From: Trichobilharzia szidati
Taxonomy: Eukaryota; Platyhelminthes; Trematoda; Strigeidida; Schistosomatidae
Direction: 5' to 3'
Length of the DNA stretch: 64,000 nucleotides
Assembly (NCBI GenBank): GCA_944472155.2
Contig: OX235273.1
Span: 7,909,204 to 7,973,203, forward strand
Every line of letters starts with the position of its first letter. Positions within the stretch are counted from its first letter, which is position 1. Below the pieces are notes generated by a model that was not told the DNA's origin, did no database searches, and was given only the letters and a program-made list of their open reading frames with translations. Positions 43,986 through 54,829 of the stretch are shown piece after piece. The position numbers and the translations under genes are program-made.

Positions 43986-44885
43986 GTGAAGAAGATGAAG
44001 AACAGGGCAGACAGTATTTGTGTAATATATCTGTGCGGTCAAAATCGAAGACTTACAAGCGAAAACCGACAAACTGGTCGAAGAAGCAGCAAACACAGGA
44101 AGGACTCCAGGTGAAAATAGACAAGACGGAGGTTATGAAAATAACCAACCAACAAAAACAACAACAACAGCAGCAGCAACATCCAGCTCCAATCACCATC
44201 AACGGGAGGGATTTGAAAGAGGTTACTTCATTCACTTGTCTAGGCAGAGAGCATTGTCTCAACTACAGGAGAAACGGAACGGACGAGGATGTCAAATCGA
44301 GAATCGGGAAGGCGAGAAACACATTCATCAACTTGAAACCAATCTGGAAATCTTCGTCAATCAACTCAGCATCAACAACAAAATGATTCGGATTTTGAAT
44401 ACAAACGTCAAGTCAGTCAGTTCTTCTATACGGATCAGAAACTTGGCGGCGGGTCACAAAGAATATTTTCAACAGCCTGTTGCAGACCTTTATCAACAAC
44501 TAACTGTCTTCGCTCTATACTCAAGATCAGATGGCTGGAAAGAATCACCAACAAGAAACTATGGGAACAAACAAAACAAGGACCAATCGCCCAACAAATA
44601 TGCAGTATAAAGTGGAGATGGATTGGACACTCACTGGCTGAGGAGGCCGCTGGGTGACATCGCGCGTCAGGCCAATGCTCGAGTGGAACCCTAAAGGGAA
44701 GCGGCGAGTAGTGGGACGTCAGTGCAAGGGTAACATGGAGGAGATCGTGTGAAGAGGAGTTAAACAGTATGAACTAACATGGATGCAAGTGAAAAGTACA
44801 GCAGACGAGAGAAGCAAGTGGAGACGTGCAGTTGAAGCCCTATGTTCCACTAGGAACCCAAGGTAACAATAATAGTAATAATAAT
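43986..44885 (+). mobile_element. RTE-A LINE copy 8
   Basis: Reads KIDKTEVMKITNQQ, poly-Gln, PAPITINGRDLKEVTSFTCLG, then DVKSRIGKARNTFINLKPIW and NTNVKSVSSSIRIRNL, ending GTTCCACTAGGAACCC with AAT repeats. Motif C has been lost by 5' truncation. One long frame (43967-44386) is open, but it lacks all RT motifs. Confidence 0.83.
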
Positions 44886-45184
44886 ATCTGTGCGGTGACC
44901 TGAATCCAACTACAAAATCGATATGAAATGATCGGAAACGATGATGTTGGTGATTAATCATAAAAAATTCGTATGATAATCTGAAAGAAAACATGACAAG
45001 GTTAGTTTAAGGTCATAGCGTATGTTTGATGAATGGCTAGCACAGAAATAATATGCATTGCACAGAAGACAGCACAATTTCAGTGTACACTTCATCACAA
45101 AATAATCAATATTTGAAATAAATGAAACATAGTCATATGAAGGGGAATAATGTCAGTGATTTTTTGAGATTTTTGAAAATTTTA

Positions 45185-45412
45185 CTCTCCTTTCACTTCC
45201 CAGTGGAAGATAGGGCTGCTTCGGGATAGAGCTTTGAAGCTTCGGTAGCTGTGGTATTTTATTTTAATGGAATGGGGTTGTTAGCCTCATGTCAAGCCTC
45301 CCGTCTTTACCGGTCTTATTAGCGACTTAGGGAGGTTTCGAAGTACGCCGACTGGAGGTTGAACCACGGATCATATGTGTGGTTTGACGAGTATGCCACT
45401 GTGATAGCATTT
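45185..45412 (-). mobile_element. SINE-D with RTE-like tail (copy D5)
   Basis: Minus: decayed tRNA head (CACAGTGGCATAC..., GGTTCAACCTCC), body as in D4, tail GCAGCCCTATCTTCCACTGG. Several substitutions; older than D4. Confidence 0.68.
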
Positions 45413-45699
45413 CTTAATGTCTTGTTATTGTCTGAAATGGTTCAAGAACACTATCCCATATGGCTATATAAGGGTTGTAGTGGTTCGTTTGTAGCAATAG
45501 TATGGAAGATATGGAAGCAAAGGTATATTTTCAAGTGATCAAACAGCTATTTATATCTATACAGTTGATATTATTTAAGCAATCACTGAGCGCGTTATTT
45601 TGGCTTGCATTAAACGACATGAAGTAGAATGTTGAAATATATATAGTATTCTGGTGCTATCATTATTAGTATCACAATTACTTTGATTTCGGTTTCGGC

Positions 45700-46060
45700 C
45701 TTTTCTCATGTTCCTAGTGAATTTTATAGGGTAGTTAGTTATTTAACACCAACGCTCCTTCTTCTATCTGTTTAATTTCATCATTTAGGTCTTTTGTTGC
45801 ACGATTTAGTACTATTGCTCGGTTTGTTAGACACTCAACTAAGCCTGCCTTCACGGACAGATAACTGATGAGATGAATTAAAGTCTAAGAATCTAATAGC
45901 AGAATGCTTTGTTTTTTTATAAACGCTAGTGTGCAGTTTACCTTCTTCTTTTCGTTTTATTTTACAGTCTAACATCATAGCTAATTCTCCTTGTTCATTT
46001 TCATTTGGAACAGCCAAATGTAACTCCTTTTCACTTAGTTTGCTTCAGACCATTATTATT
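45700..46060 (-). mobile_element. PLE-D RT fragment (left palindrome arm)
   Basis: Minus frame reads MMLDCKIKRKEEGKLHTSVY then KKTKHSAIRFLDFNSSHQLS, the region after RT motif C (L-D-x...G-x-LxTxVYKKxxH). The right arm has the same in plus. Confidence 0.7.
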
Positions 46061-47084
46061 ATTATTAGTATCAGTATAAGTAGTAGTGTGGTGGTGTGGA
46101 ACAGGCAGTGTGTGGCCAACGGAATATTATTCTCGCATATTCCCACAGTTCAATGCGGCATTAGCAAAAGAATACTATGTATATTTGAACATTCTATTTC
46201 ATATCATTTGACGTAAACCAAAATCACACGTTCAGTGGTTGGTTAGCAAATATAAACAGCGGTTTCATTAACGAAAAATGAACCTTGGCTTCCTTGTCTT
46301 GCCTTCTATTGTTGCCCTGGTAGTAATCAGATTACAGGGTTTGAGGAGATTCAGACTAATTTCAGTCGCCAGATTTCGTTACGAACCACCACATCAGTTC
46401 AGGAGATCATCAGAAACCAGGAGGCATCAGAAAGCTGTTTCATCCTTTTTTGGGACTCCTCAGCAGCTCGCATTCACGACTTTATTGCCAGAGATCGAAT
46501 TCGTTTACCATATCAAATTAAATTGGATTTTCATCAAAGGTACTGTGGTTGATGTTAGCAACGTAACGTGACGAATTGACAAGGTTAGAATTCACGCGTC
46601 AATGAATTCTAGCTCAGGTAACTCAATGGTCGAGGATCTTGGTCTGGTGTATATATATACCCTTGGTATTTTAATGTTGGTCATTTCCCTGAAGAAGTTT
46701 GAACCAGTGTGCTGACCAACAGAACGCTGTAATTATTCGGTTGAATCTTCACTGGAGTTGATATAACTAGTAGACAATCGATAATAATAAAAATAATACA
46801 ATTACAATCGTTAGACGCTGTCACGATCCAACATCATTTAGAGAGGTCACTGAAAACCAGTGAACACCAGACAGCTGTTTCGTCCTGGTTTGTGACTCTT
46901 CAGCAATACGTACTTCCTGGAATAAAATCCTGAACATTCAGATCACGAGACCAAGATCCTCGAACATTCTGTTACTTAGGCTAGAGTTCATTGACACGTC
47001 AATTCTAACTTTGTCATTTCGCGACATAACGTTACTAACATCAAACACAGTACCTTTGATGAAAATCCAATTTAATTTGATATT

Positions 47085-47296
47085 TTATTTATTTTTTTAA
47101 ATTTTTTATTTATTTTTGATTACAGCTTGATTTCACATAGTATTTTTTGGTACAGGTATGGAATTTTCAGCATGTGATATCGGTAGCCCAAATTTTGCAG
47201 ACCGACCATTGATATCAGGTGTGCGTCGGCAAGGGATCAAACCCCGGACCATATGCATGGTCGGCGAGAGTCTTAACCACTGTGCCACCGATGCAC
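47085..47296 (-). mobile_element. SINE-D with CR1-like tail (copy D3)
   Basis: Minus: A box GTGGCACAGTGGTTAAGAC, B-box relic GGTTTGATCCC, tail GCTGAAAATTCCATACC and A-rich end. Present only in the right palindrome arm. Confidence 0.8.
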
Positions 47297-47770
47297 TGGT
47301 AAACGAGTTCGACCTCTGGCAATAAGCTCGTAGATGCTTATTCCTAAATACGGTTGAAACAGTTTTCTGTTGACTCCTGGTTTCCAATGTTCTTACTAAC
47401 TGATATGATGGTTTATAACAAAATCCGGCGACTGAAATTAGTCTGAATAACCTCAAACCCTGTAATCTGATTACTACCAGGGCAACAACAAAAGGCAAGA
47501 CACAGAAGCAAAGGTATGTTTTTCATTAATCATACCGCTGTTTATATCTATACAGTTTATATTTGCTAGCCAACGATTGAACGTGTGATTTCGGTTTACG
47601 TCAAACGACATGAAATAGAATGTTAAAATAGATACATTGTATTCTGTCGCTAACGCAGTATTGAACTGTGGGAATACGCGAGAGTCATACTGCGTTCGAA
47701 CATATTGTCAGTATCACACCATCACACTAATACTACTACAAATAATAGTAATAATGGTGTGAAGTAAACT

Positions 47771-48080
47771 TGTAACAACAGAAGACAAGAGTCAGGCAAC
47801 AGATCGTTTATTAAGGAAAATCAATACATATTTATAGATTTTAATGTACATTATTGTAGATTATTGTTAGTAGAAAATACAATCTTTTGATTGGTTGTTT
47901 CTCACAGAAAGTTAAACTTGCATCTCTTTGTGGCTGTGTCAGATCATCCATCCATATGCTAACTGTATCCACCTACGCAAAGCCTTTGTTCTCATTTTCT
48001 CACCACTAATATTGGGGACATAAACATTGACGTCAATTACACTGTCTACCAACTTTGGCTAGCAGCCAGCTCTCACCACA
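47771..48080 (-). mobile_element. Solo LTR-A (310 bp)
   Basis: Plus strand TGTAACAACAG...CTCACCACA. Unlike the others it has no matching 4-bp flank; instead the two flanks share an imperfect stretch of about 45 bp (AATAATGGTGTGAAGTAAACT and AATAACGGTGCGAAATAAAC). Confidence 0.8.
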
Positions 48081-48109
48081 GTAGCACTGATACTAATAAC
48101 AATAACGGT

Positions 48110-49385
48110 GCGAAATAAACTAAGTGAAAAGGAGTTGCATTTGGCCGTTTCAAATGAAAATGAACAAGGAAAATTAGCTACGATGTTAGACTGTAAAATA
48201 AAACGAACTGGAGAAGGTAAACTGCACACTGGCGTTTATAAAAACAAAAACCAACACATTGTAATAGATATTTAGACTTCTTTGATTCATCTCATCCGTT
48301 ATCCGTCCGTGAATGCAGGCTTAGTTAAGTGTTTAACAAACCGAGCAATAGTACTAAGTAGTACAAAAAAAGACCTAAATGATGAAATAAAACAGAAGGA
48401 AAAGGCGTTGGTGTTAAATAACTAGCTATCCTACAAAATTCATTAGGAAGATGAGAAAAGGTCAAAACCAAAATAAAAGTAATTGTGATACTAATAATGA
48501 TAGCATAAATGAGAGAGAATATAAGGCATCCACAGTAGTAGTTTTACCATATAAGGGTGGGGGGGGGGGGAGCATCTGAGGTCCTACGTACTAGGATTCT
48601 TAATAAATCAGGAATTAGGGTGGTGGCATTCAAACCTACAAACTCACTCAGGTAGGACAAGCTCTGTGGGTTAAAGGACCCTGTTGACCCAATTAGAGTA
48701 AGTAATATAATTTCCAAAATACCCTGCAATGACTGTGAGTTAAGTCAACTACATAAGTGAGTCAGACTAGTAGATCCGGGGTAGTGAGATTACCTATCAG
48801 AACATAAGAATTTAGCTAAGGTTAGAAAGACTGATCCCACGAAGATAAGTAATTTAGAAAAAACTTAGCAATCGCAATGCATGCATTAACACACAACCAC
48901 ACAATAGAGTGGGTGGGACATAGTCAAAATTCTAAGAAGTAATATGGGTAAGTAGGTGAAGAGAGGGAGAGATTGATTACTGAATTCTGCCTGGTTCATC
49001 GAGCTTACACCCAACACATGCAACAGAAATGTCTCAACGCAAATACCAGAGATATGGAAGATGTTATTACCACCAGTCAAATTAGAGGATAATAAATAAT
49101 GTTAAAATGTATTCAATTCACATACATCATAACATTCTAACAAGTTATTTATTTATTTTACTATAAAAACATCTTATTTCCCATCTGATTGTATTTGACT
49201 GATAGTGATTTTTGTTCAAATGGCTAATCAATTTTACTCATGTTTACAAATGAAGCAAGAAAGTTTTTTGACTTGATATGATTATGAGTGGCAATAATTT
49301 GTTCTCGAAACGTTGTCATCAGTAAATATTACTACTGTATAACAACACTGTGTGATTTTATCAAAATAAAATCTTATCCATAATG
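48110..49385 (+). mobile_element. PLE-D: RT end, linker, GIY-YIG relic, 3' UTR
   Basis: Reads ATMLDCKIKRTGEGKLHTGV, later ASEVLRTRILNKSGIRVVAF, KIPCNDCELS (nuclease start; YIG decayed), LSEHKNLAKVRKTDPTKISN and LLPPVK. The 3' UTR runs to about 49385. Stops are frequent. Best full-order copy of the PLE-D lineage. Confidence 0.7.
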
Positions 49386-49720
49386 GTGTTTCAAATGGTG
49401 TTCTTAAGGTCCTGTTTTAAACAACTGAAGTATCTCTTCCACCACTTTGCCTATACTATTCACAAAAAGCAACCTACAATTACTTTTATCATCACCACTT
49501 TTCTGGATGGATATACTATAGACAATAATGCGGCTGTCTCATATCATCCGACTAAATCTAAGCAGTTAAACAGGCAGTGTATTCCGGAATATTCTGTTAA
49601 GTACCACTTAAGTTAAGTGCCGTCAGACAGAGAATAGCAAATTCTATATATTTTTTTTAACAATAAGTGAATCATCCAAAATAAACTAACAAACAGGATA
49701 CAACTTAATGGAGTGTGTTT
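49386..49720. other. Unassigned DNA
   Basis: Nothing recognised; the open plus frame 49383-49616 has no motif. Confidence 0.35.
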
Positions 49721-49721
49721 C

Positions 49722-49780
49722 GCAAACTGATGAGGAGTCTAAAACTAGGACGAAACAGAAGTCCAGTACTCCGTGATACT
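49722..49780 (+). repeat. SINE-A hammerhead fragment
   Basis: CAAACTGATGAGGAGTCT then AAAACTAGGACGAAACAG, AAGTCCAGTACTCC. It contains the letters CTGATGA, but in the register needed for stem II the core is ATGAGGA, so it is a relic. Joined to the PLE-B end. Confidence 0.55.
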
Positions 49781-50215
49781 TTGCAATTAGTTGTGCTCTC
49801 TGAGCTGGTTGGTTTAATTGCGGAGCTTTCGTCGTCCACCTTCTGGACAACATCCCCTTTCAGAGCAGGTTTAGCATAAAATGAACTGATTTAAATTCTC
49901 CATGAATGACAGAATTGTGTCCCCTGGCAACCATCTTCCTGACTGGTAGTCGATTTACATCTGTATTGGTCATTTTTTATTGACTTGGAATTTGAAACTT
50001 CTTCGTCACATGATTTATTTTTTATTAGTTGGTAAATTCGGTCTATATTAATATGTTTGTTAATCGCTGGCTGATTTACTTGAGTACCAGGTTTCTAGGA
50101 ATTCCCTGGCACTTTAGGTGTTTCCTCTGTTTAGAATGTCTAAATTCCCTTAATCGAATTGGTGTCCATAATTATCTACATGCGTTGATATGAAACAGGA
50201 ATAAATATCATGTCT
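49781..50215 (-). mobile_element. PLE-B C-terminal region and 3' UTR (minus)
   Basis: Minus strand matches 2.74-3.2 kb, with GHQFDW-like DNA near 50175 and the 3' UTR block CAGCTCAGAGAGCAC near 49800. Confidence 0.68.
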
Positions 50216-50282
50216 TTTCCCAGCTAATTTGTGATCCTGGATTCTGATGCGAAGGACGACGAAAGCTCCGAAATTGAGCTAA

Positions 50283-50283
<1 letters not shown>

Positions 50284-50322
<39 letters not shown>
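50284..50322. repeat. (AT)n microsatellite
   Basis: About 19 AT units. Confidence 0.95.
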
Positions 50323-50325
<3 letters not shown>

Positions 50326-50369
50326 GTGCTCTACTGAAAATATCTGTAGTATATAAAGAGACATTCATT

Positions 50370-50898
50370 TATGGTGGTGGGTCTATTGCAACTGCCTTTG
50401 TGCTCAACAGCTGTCTGGTCACCTTTGTCAGATCACCAAAGTCCATGGGTTGTGCAGAGTTAACCAACTGTAGTTGTTGAGAAATGTGTTCTGGAAAACA
50501 CTCGATGAACTGAGGAGTGCGCGACGCAAAATTGGATTCGTCAGCTTCACCGCCAACACTAACAGGTCTCCATGAGGTCTCAGTTTCGCGGCATGGAACT
50601 GATGCATTGCCAGTTGTCTTTCCCGTCGGGCTGTAGATCTACTCTACCACCAATCGTCGAACTAATACCTTCCACCCTACACTGTCGTTCGCCGCCATTA
50701 CCCCACCTCTCAGTAACATCATCAGCACAAACGCCTTCACCATTGGATGCTTGACGCCCATCAACTCAGCGATAGCATGGAAGTTTCGCAAGAATCTCTT
50801 AATGACTCGTTCTGTGAAAGCAGCCGTCCATGGGATCTTCATTGTTTGGAGTTAGTGACACCAAATGTAACGATAGAAGACAAGAGACTTGATAACGT
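50370..50898 (-). mobile_element. Gypsy 5' end: LTR edge, primer site, gag-like relic
   Basis: Minus: the LTR end ...CTTCTATCGTTACA (to 50866) is followed by TTTGGTGTCACTAAC, starting two bases after the LTR with TGG as expected of a tRNA primer site. Then an ATG at 50842 opens MKIPWTAAFTERVIKRFLRN and about 67 codons; other frames continue with FASRTPQFIECFPEHISQ, a gag-like feel but not provable. The LTR is interrupted at 50887-50898 by RTE-B2. Confidence 0.6.
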
Positions 50899-52450
50899 CG
50901 GTCGGTCGGTCGGTTTTAGACATAGAACTTTGCATATATGTGCGGCAGTTCAGCTCGCCACACTCCCTCCATGCAGCACACAAAGCAAGAGAAGAAAGTA
51001 GGAGAAATGCATATTAGAGATAGTAAAAAGAGGTGCGAGACAAAGGAAAAGTAATAACGAAGAACAAAACAGTTTCATTAGAAATCATAAGTCACAAGGA
51101 GTGGATGCATCTGCGCCAGCCATTGAGAACTATTTTGAGCCATGTCACCAATTGTTTCCAACCATTGGTTTTTACCGTCCCGAGGACCCCAAACAGTCAA
51201 GAAGTCTACACCTTCCTACGTGGCTTAGACTGACTGTTGTGGATTTCATTGACTGGTGAGGCCACGTTTTCGTTTGACCGCCGCTAGCTCCTTTCCAGCC
51301 TGGCCCTATATCAGCTAGGATTGCCCGTCGAGGAAGGCGATGACTAGGCATACGTAGCACATGTCCTAACCATCTCAGTCGATGTAATTTCACAGTCTCG
51401 TCTATTGATTTCCACGCCTTACCTAGCACTCGACGCCTAACCTGAATATTGCTCACCTTATTATACCACTTCACACGAGAGATAGAACGCAGACACCTAT
51501 GATCGAAGACAGCTAATCTTTTCATGTCTTCTGCTCTCAATGGCCATGTCTAACTCGCAGCCATAAAGGAGGACGGAGCGGACTGTTGCTGCTGCTGCTG
51601 GATTCAACATAGAACTTGGCACCGAAATGCAGCAGTTCGAGTTGCCACGTTCCAAGTAGCACACAAAGTAGAGGAGTTGCATTAGTAGAAGGAAGGCAAG
51701 ATAATATAGATGAAGATGAAGACAAAGGAGAGTGAGGATTAGAGAGGTTTCGTGTGCACTTCGGATTGTGAGAGCGATTGTTACTTCCCGGCTGCCCACA
51801 CCGTGGAAGTTGGCTGCGTGACCGCAGAGCCCAGGGGACAACTGCTTGAGGCCGGTCACACGCGGCCTGTTTTTGTTTGTTGTTTTTCATTTGGTGTGTC
51901 TCAGTAGCGTATTTATCACTTCTGCCCTGTGACACGGCAGCAGAAAGCGCGGTCGTTGTTAATCCGGGCCCCGACCGATCCGGCATGATATTTTGTGATT
52001 TATTTGAAGTCATAGCATTGGATTGGGTAACTGCTTTTAGTCTAACCGCTATCCAAACAACCTTTCTGGCATGGTAGGACCTGCAGGAACAGAAGTCCCA
52101 GCCAGTATAGCTTGTTGGGTCATTGTGGTGTTCAAGCCCGACCACCACGTCAAGGTAGCAGCTTTCGCTTTCGGACTGTTGAGCAGTACACACGCCCTTT
52201 GGTCGATAGTCGGATATCACGTCAATGCCAGAGATGGAGTAAACTGGCATACACGAAACTAGCCCTCTGTATTCGTACTGAGATTTCGTCAGAGATCAAC
52301 CCGTTGGCACTGGCTGATGGTACTTCCCAAGTAAGTGAGGCGGTCAACGTGCTCTACCACTTCACTTCCTATTTCTAATCTAGGTGTCGGTGAAGTCCAA
52401 TCCTGCAGCGTCATCTTACATTTTACAGGGGCGAATCGCATGCCAAACAT
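50899..52450 (-). mobile_element. RTE-B LINE copy 2 with (CCGA)n tail
   Basis: Minus from 52450: MFGMRFAPVKCKMTLQDWTS, VEHVDRLTYLGSTISQCQRV, PVYSISGIDVISDYRPKGVC, [nested insert], RLAVFDHRCLRSISRVKWYN, VKLHRLRWLGHVLRMPSHRL, 3' UTR, then CCGA repeats at 50899-50914. Flanked by a 12-bp duplication ACTTGATAACGT (50887-50898, 52451-52462). 5' truncated after motif C. Confidence 0.88.
51588..52171 (-). mobile_element. Short RTE-B-related element nested in RTE-B2
   Basis: A 584-bp insert flanked by CGGACTGTT on both sides (51579-51587, 52172-52180). Its minus-strand end is the RTE-B 3' tail (CAACTCGAACTGC, AAGTTCTATGTTGAATCC) closed by CAG repeats. Its 5' part, starting AAAGCGAAAGCTGCTACC, is not RT and looks like a 5' leader with a short frame (MTSNKSQNIMPDRSGPG). 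It therefore resembles a non-autonomous element with a deleted middle. The 237-codon open frame over it crosses its left (51.59-kb) boundary but starts inside the host element. Confidence 0.72.
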
Positions 52451-52462
52451 ACTTGATAACGT

Positions 52463-52842
52463 GATGTTTATTTGCAATGTGATATATACATATACAGACA
52501 ATAACTGTGATTATACTGGAGATTTTTGTAAAAGCCTTGTAGGTATTAGTAAACAGCAGCAGGTTGAAGGTGAGTCAGTAACTCATTGAAGAAGGAGACA
52601 TTGAGAAGTGGTCGCGCCATGTCATGAATTGTGTTATTTTTATACTTTTTTACGTGTCTCCCATATTTTGCCGCAATAAATAGGTTCATTTCCTCTCTCC
52701 CAATGAATATCTCTGCATATACTACTAATAAATCTTATCAGTAGCATGCACCATGCAGTCTTTTAAATTGCCTTTAATAAGACTGAATGTTTTGTTACCA
52801 CATACTCTTTAATCGGCATGGTTTAAGTCGATATGGTCTGGC
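52463..52842. other. Probable rest of divergent LTR, then SINE leader pieces
   Basis: 52463-52560 may continue the LTR-A-like sequence split by RTE-B2. 52565-52630 carries the SINE 5' extension (GAAGTGGTCGCGCCATGTCAT). The rest is AT-rich with no feature. Confidence 0.4.
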
Positions 52843-54045
52843 TGACTGACTGACTGACTGACTTTCAACATAGAACTTTGCATAGAAATGCAACGAATGA
52901 AGTTGTCACACTCCGTGTAGGAAATAGATTCTAAGGAACTACAATAAGCAGAAATCTGAGGAAGGGACACAATTTGGTAGCTCCCGGGGGTTTACAAACA
53001 GTGAATATATCTGCGCCACTGAGAATGATTCTGAAAGACGTCATCAACAGTCTATAGACATTGATTCTTAGTATCTCGAGTGACCCCAACTAGGCAGTCT
53101 GCACCATCGTACGTGGCTGACTCAAACCAACTGACAAAGACTTCATGTTTTAAAACTCATCATCTCTTTTTCAATCTAATCCTATTTTAAGTATTGGTTT
53201 TGTAGGGATTTTTCTGTTTGATTGGTTGGAGGATTTCATCATGAGCTGACATCAATTAGAGAACCATTGGAAAACTAACTGAAAGTACTGGACAGCCGTT
53301 TCGTCCTAGTGCTTGGGATTCTTCATCAGTGAGCACCCACCGCCAGGTTTCGAACCCAGGACCTCCTGGTTACAAGGCGAGCTGGCTCGTAGACCATTCA
53401 TCAGCCACTGGGACCCAATGATGAAATCCTCCATCTAATGAAACTAAATCCCTACAAAATCAATACTTGGAAACTAGTCTGATGCTCACTAGCGACTGGC
53501 CCTATTCAGGCAGTGATCTGGGGTTCTAGTGGGAAACCGTGACCAGTAGGGTACAGCAGGTCAAAGATGAGGCAGTAATTCATCGAAGAAGACATTGCGA
53601 AGTGGTCGCGCTATGTCATGAATTGGCAGAAGTTAGAATTCATGGGTTGGCCATTGGCTCAGGTCCCACTGGTTGATGAATGGTCCACGAGCCAGCTCGC
53701 CTTGTAACCAGAAGGTCCTGGGTCCGAATCCTGGTGGTAGGGGTGTACTGCCGAAGAGTCTTAAACTAGTGGGATGTAACAGCTGTTCTCTAACTGATGT
53801 CAGCTCATGATGAAATCCTCCATCTAATCCTATTTCAGCTAACTTTGCTCAGTCAGGGGAAAGTGATGACCTCTCATGCGTAAAGCGTATTTTACCAGTT
53901 TCAGTCGATGCAGTTTCACACCCACGTTAGTAGACTTTCTACCCATATGAAACCGTCTAACACGACAGATAGCTTTTTCATATTTCCCATTTTCACTGGC
54001 TGTGTCTAAAAGCTCTAAAGAAGAACAGAGAGAGAAGTGCTATCG
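52843..54045 (-). mobile_element. RTE-B LINE copy 4 with (TCAG)n tail, split by SINEs
   Basis: TCAG/CTGA units at 52843-52863 are followed on the minus strand by the RTE-B 3' end (AAAGTTCTATGTTGAAAG) to about 53160; after SINE material the element continues at 53850-54045 with the GHVL...HRLP-like region (CATCGACTGAAACTGG). Highly decayed. Confidence 0.65.
53215..53850. mobile_element. SINE-A pair with long 5' extension
   Basis: Minus copy 53215-53420 (B box GGTTCGAAACC, hammerhead decayed), a short plus tail 53419-53475, then the 5' extension (53480-53600) and a plus copy to 53850 with A box TGGTTGATGAATGG, B-box relic and hammerhead core CCGAAGA with GTAAC. It lies within RTE-B4. Confidence 0.7.
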
Positions 54046-54522
54046 ACATGCTCATATCATTCAATTTCAATTGGAAGTATTAAATCCCAATTTTGGCTTT
54101 TGTATACAGTTAGTTCACCAGTGTAGTACTTACATACTAGATACATTCCAGCCAATAAAAAACGAATGTCCATAAATAGGTAAAATAACGTGTTAAGAAT
54201 AAATAGAAATTGAGTGGGCGTAAATCAATAATAAATTATTAGCCAATAAGAATGAAAAAAAAATGTATTGATACCAAGGTTATTTCTTATTGGTTGATTA
54301 TTATTATTACTATATACATTTAGAGATTCACTATGATTGATAGTAGATTTATTAGATAGATTTCAGAAACTTTTGACTTTAAGTATTATTATTTTTTCGA
54401 TTTCTCATTTCTTTTAATCCCTAACAACTTATTAGCTGACTGACAGTTTAGTGGTTGACGGTATTGACGTTCGCGAATTGTACGGAGTATACTAACGCAA
54501 GATCCTATACCAACAACTTCTA
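54046..54522. other. Unassigned AT-rich DNA
   Basis: Nothing recognised. Confidence 0.35.
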
Positions 54523-54774
54523 AAGTGTTCGCTCTTCGAGTACCAAAGATAAAGCAAAAGGCCAGATTTAGTCGTCCAAAGTACGATATATATTTCGGGA
54601 CCAAATCGTGAATCTTATTGATTGCTTAGCTGGCTAGTGACCGTGCACGAACGTAACACGATGGAGTACCAAATGGCGAGGATGCTTGACCGGAAGCCTT
54701 CAGCTAAACAAGTCGACTTAAACAGTGAGGGCCAGCATCCGAAGTTGAGTGATAATTGCTGTGATCAATAATTT
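54523..54774 (+). repeat. Direct repeat, left copy, flanking the tRNA gene
   Basis: Starts GTGTTCGCTCTTCGAG and ends TCAATAATT. The match to 55771-56021 shows only about five differences. No TG...CA ends with target duplication can be proven, so I do not call it an LTR. Confidence 0.85.
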
Positions 54775-54829
54775 TGGGGAATTATTTACCGCTACAGTTT
54801 GTTCATGTGATGTGGTGTGATGTGATGGT

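Larger units (their letters stand above)
45650..48515. repeat. Imperfect palindrome in PLE-derived DNA
   Basis: Left arm 45650-46649 is the reverse complement of 46944-48515 after removing a SINE-D (47085-47296) and a solo LTR (47771-48080) from the right arm. The spacer 46650-46943 contains PLE tail repeat Y and a SINE-like piece. By eye the arms are about 85-90% identical, so this is older than the 4.65/57.1-kb duplication. It includes PLE-D reverse transcriptase in both arms. Confidence 0.75.

Noticed and set aside
44150..44190. CAA/CAG run as an independent polyglutamine gene
   Set aside because: It is the Gln-rich linker of RTE-A, also seen at 0.92, 20.9, 28.2 and 38.57 kb.
46278..46571. 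97-codon open frame as a host gene
   Set aside because: It lies in the palindrome and repeats Z and SINE-like DNA; no protein similarity.
49727..49775. Active hammerhead because CTGATGA is present
   Set aside because: In the register that allows stem II the core is ATGAGGA; the CTGATGA letters are out of place.
52100..52171. HDV-like ribozyme at the start of the nested RTE-B element
   Set aside because: I could not place the double pseudoknot by eye; kept only as a test in the findings.
51537..52250. 237-codon open frame as a gene
   Set aside because: It starts in RTE-B2 and runs through the nested insert and its far boundary; composition reflects 5' leader and 3' UTR.
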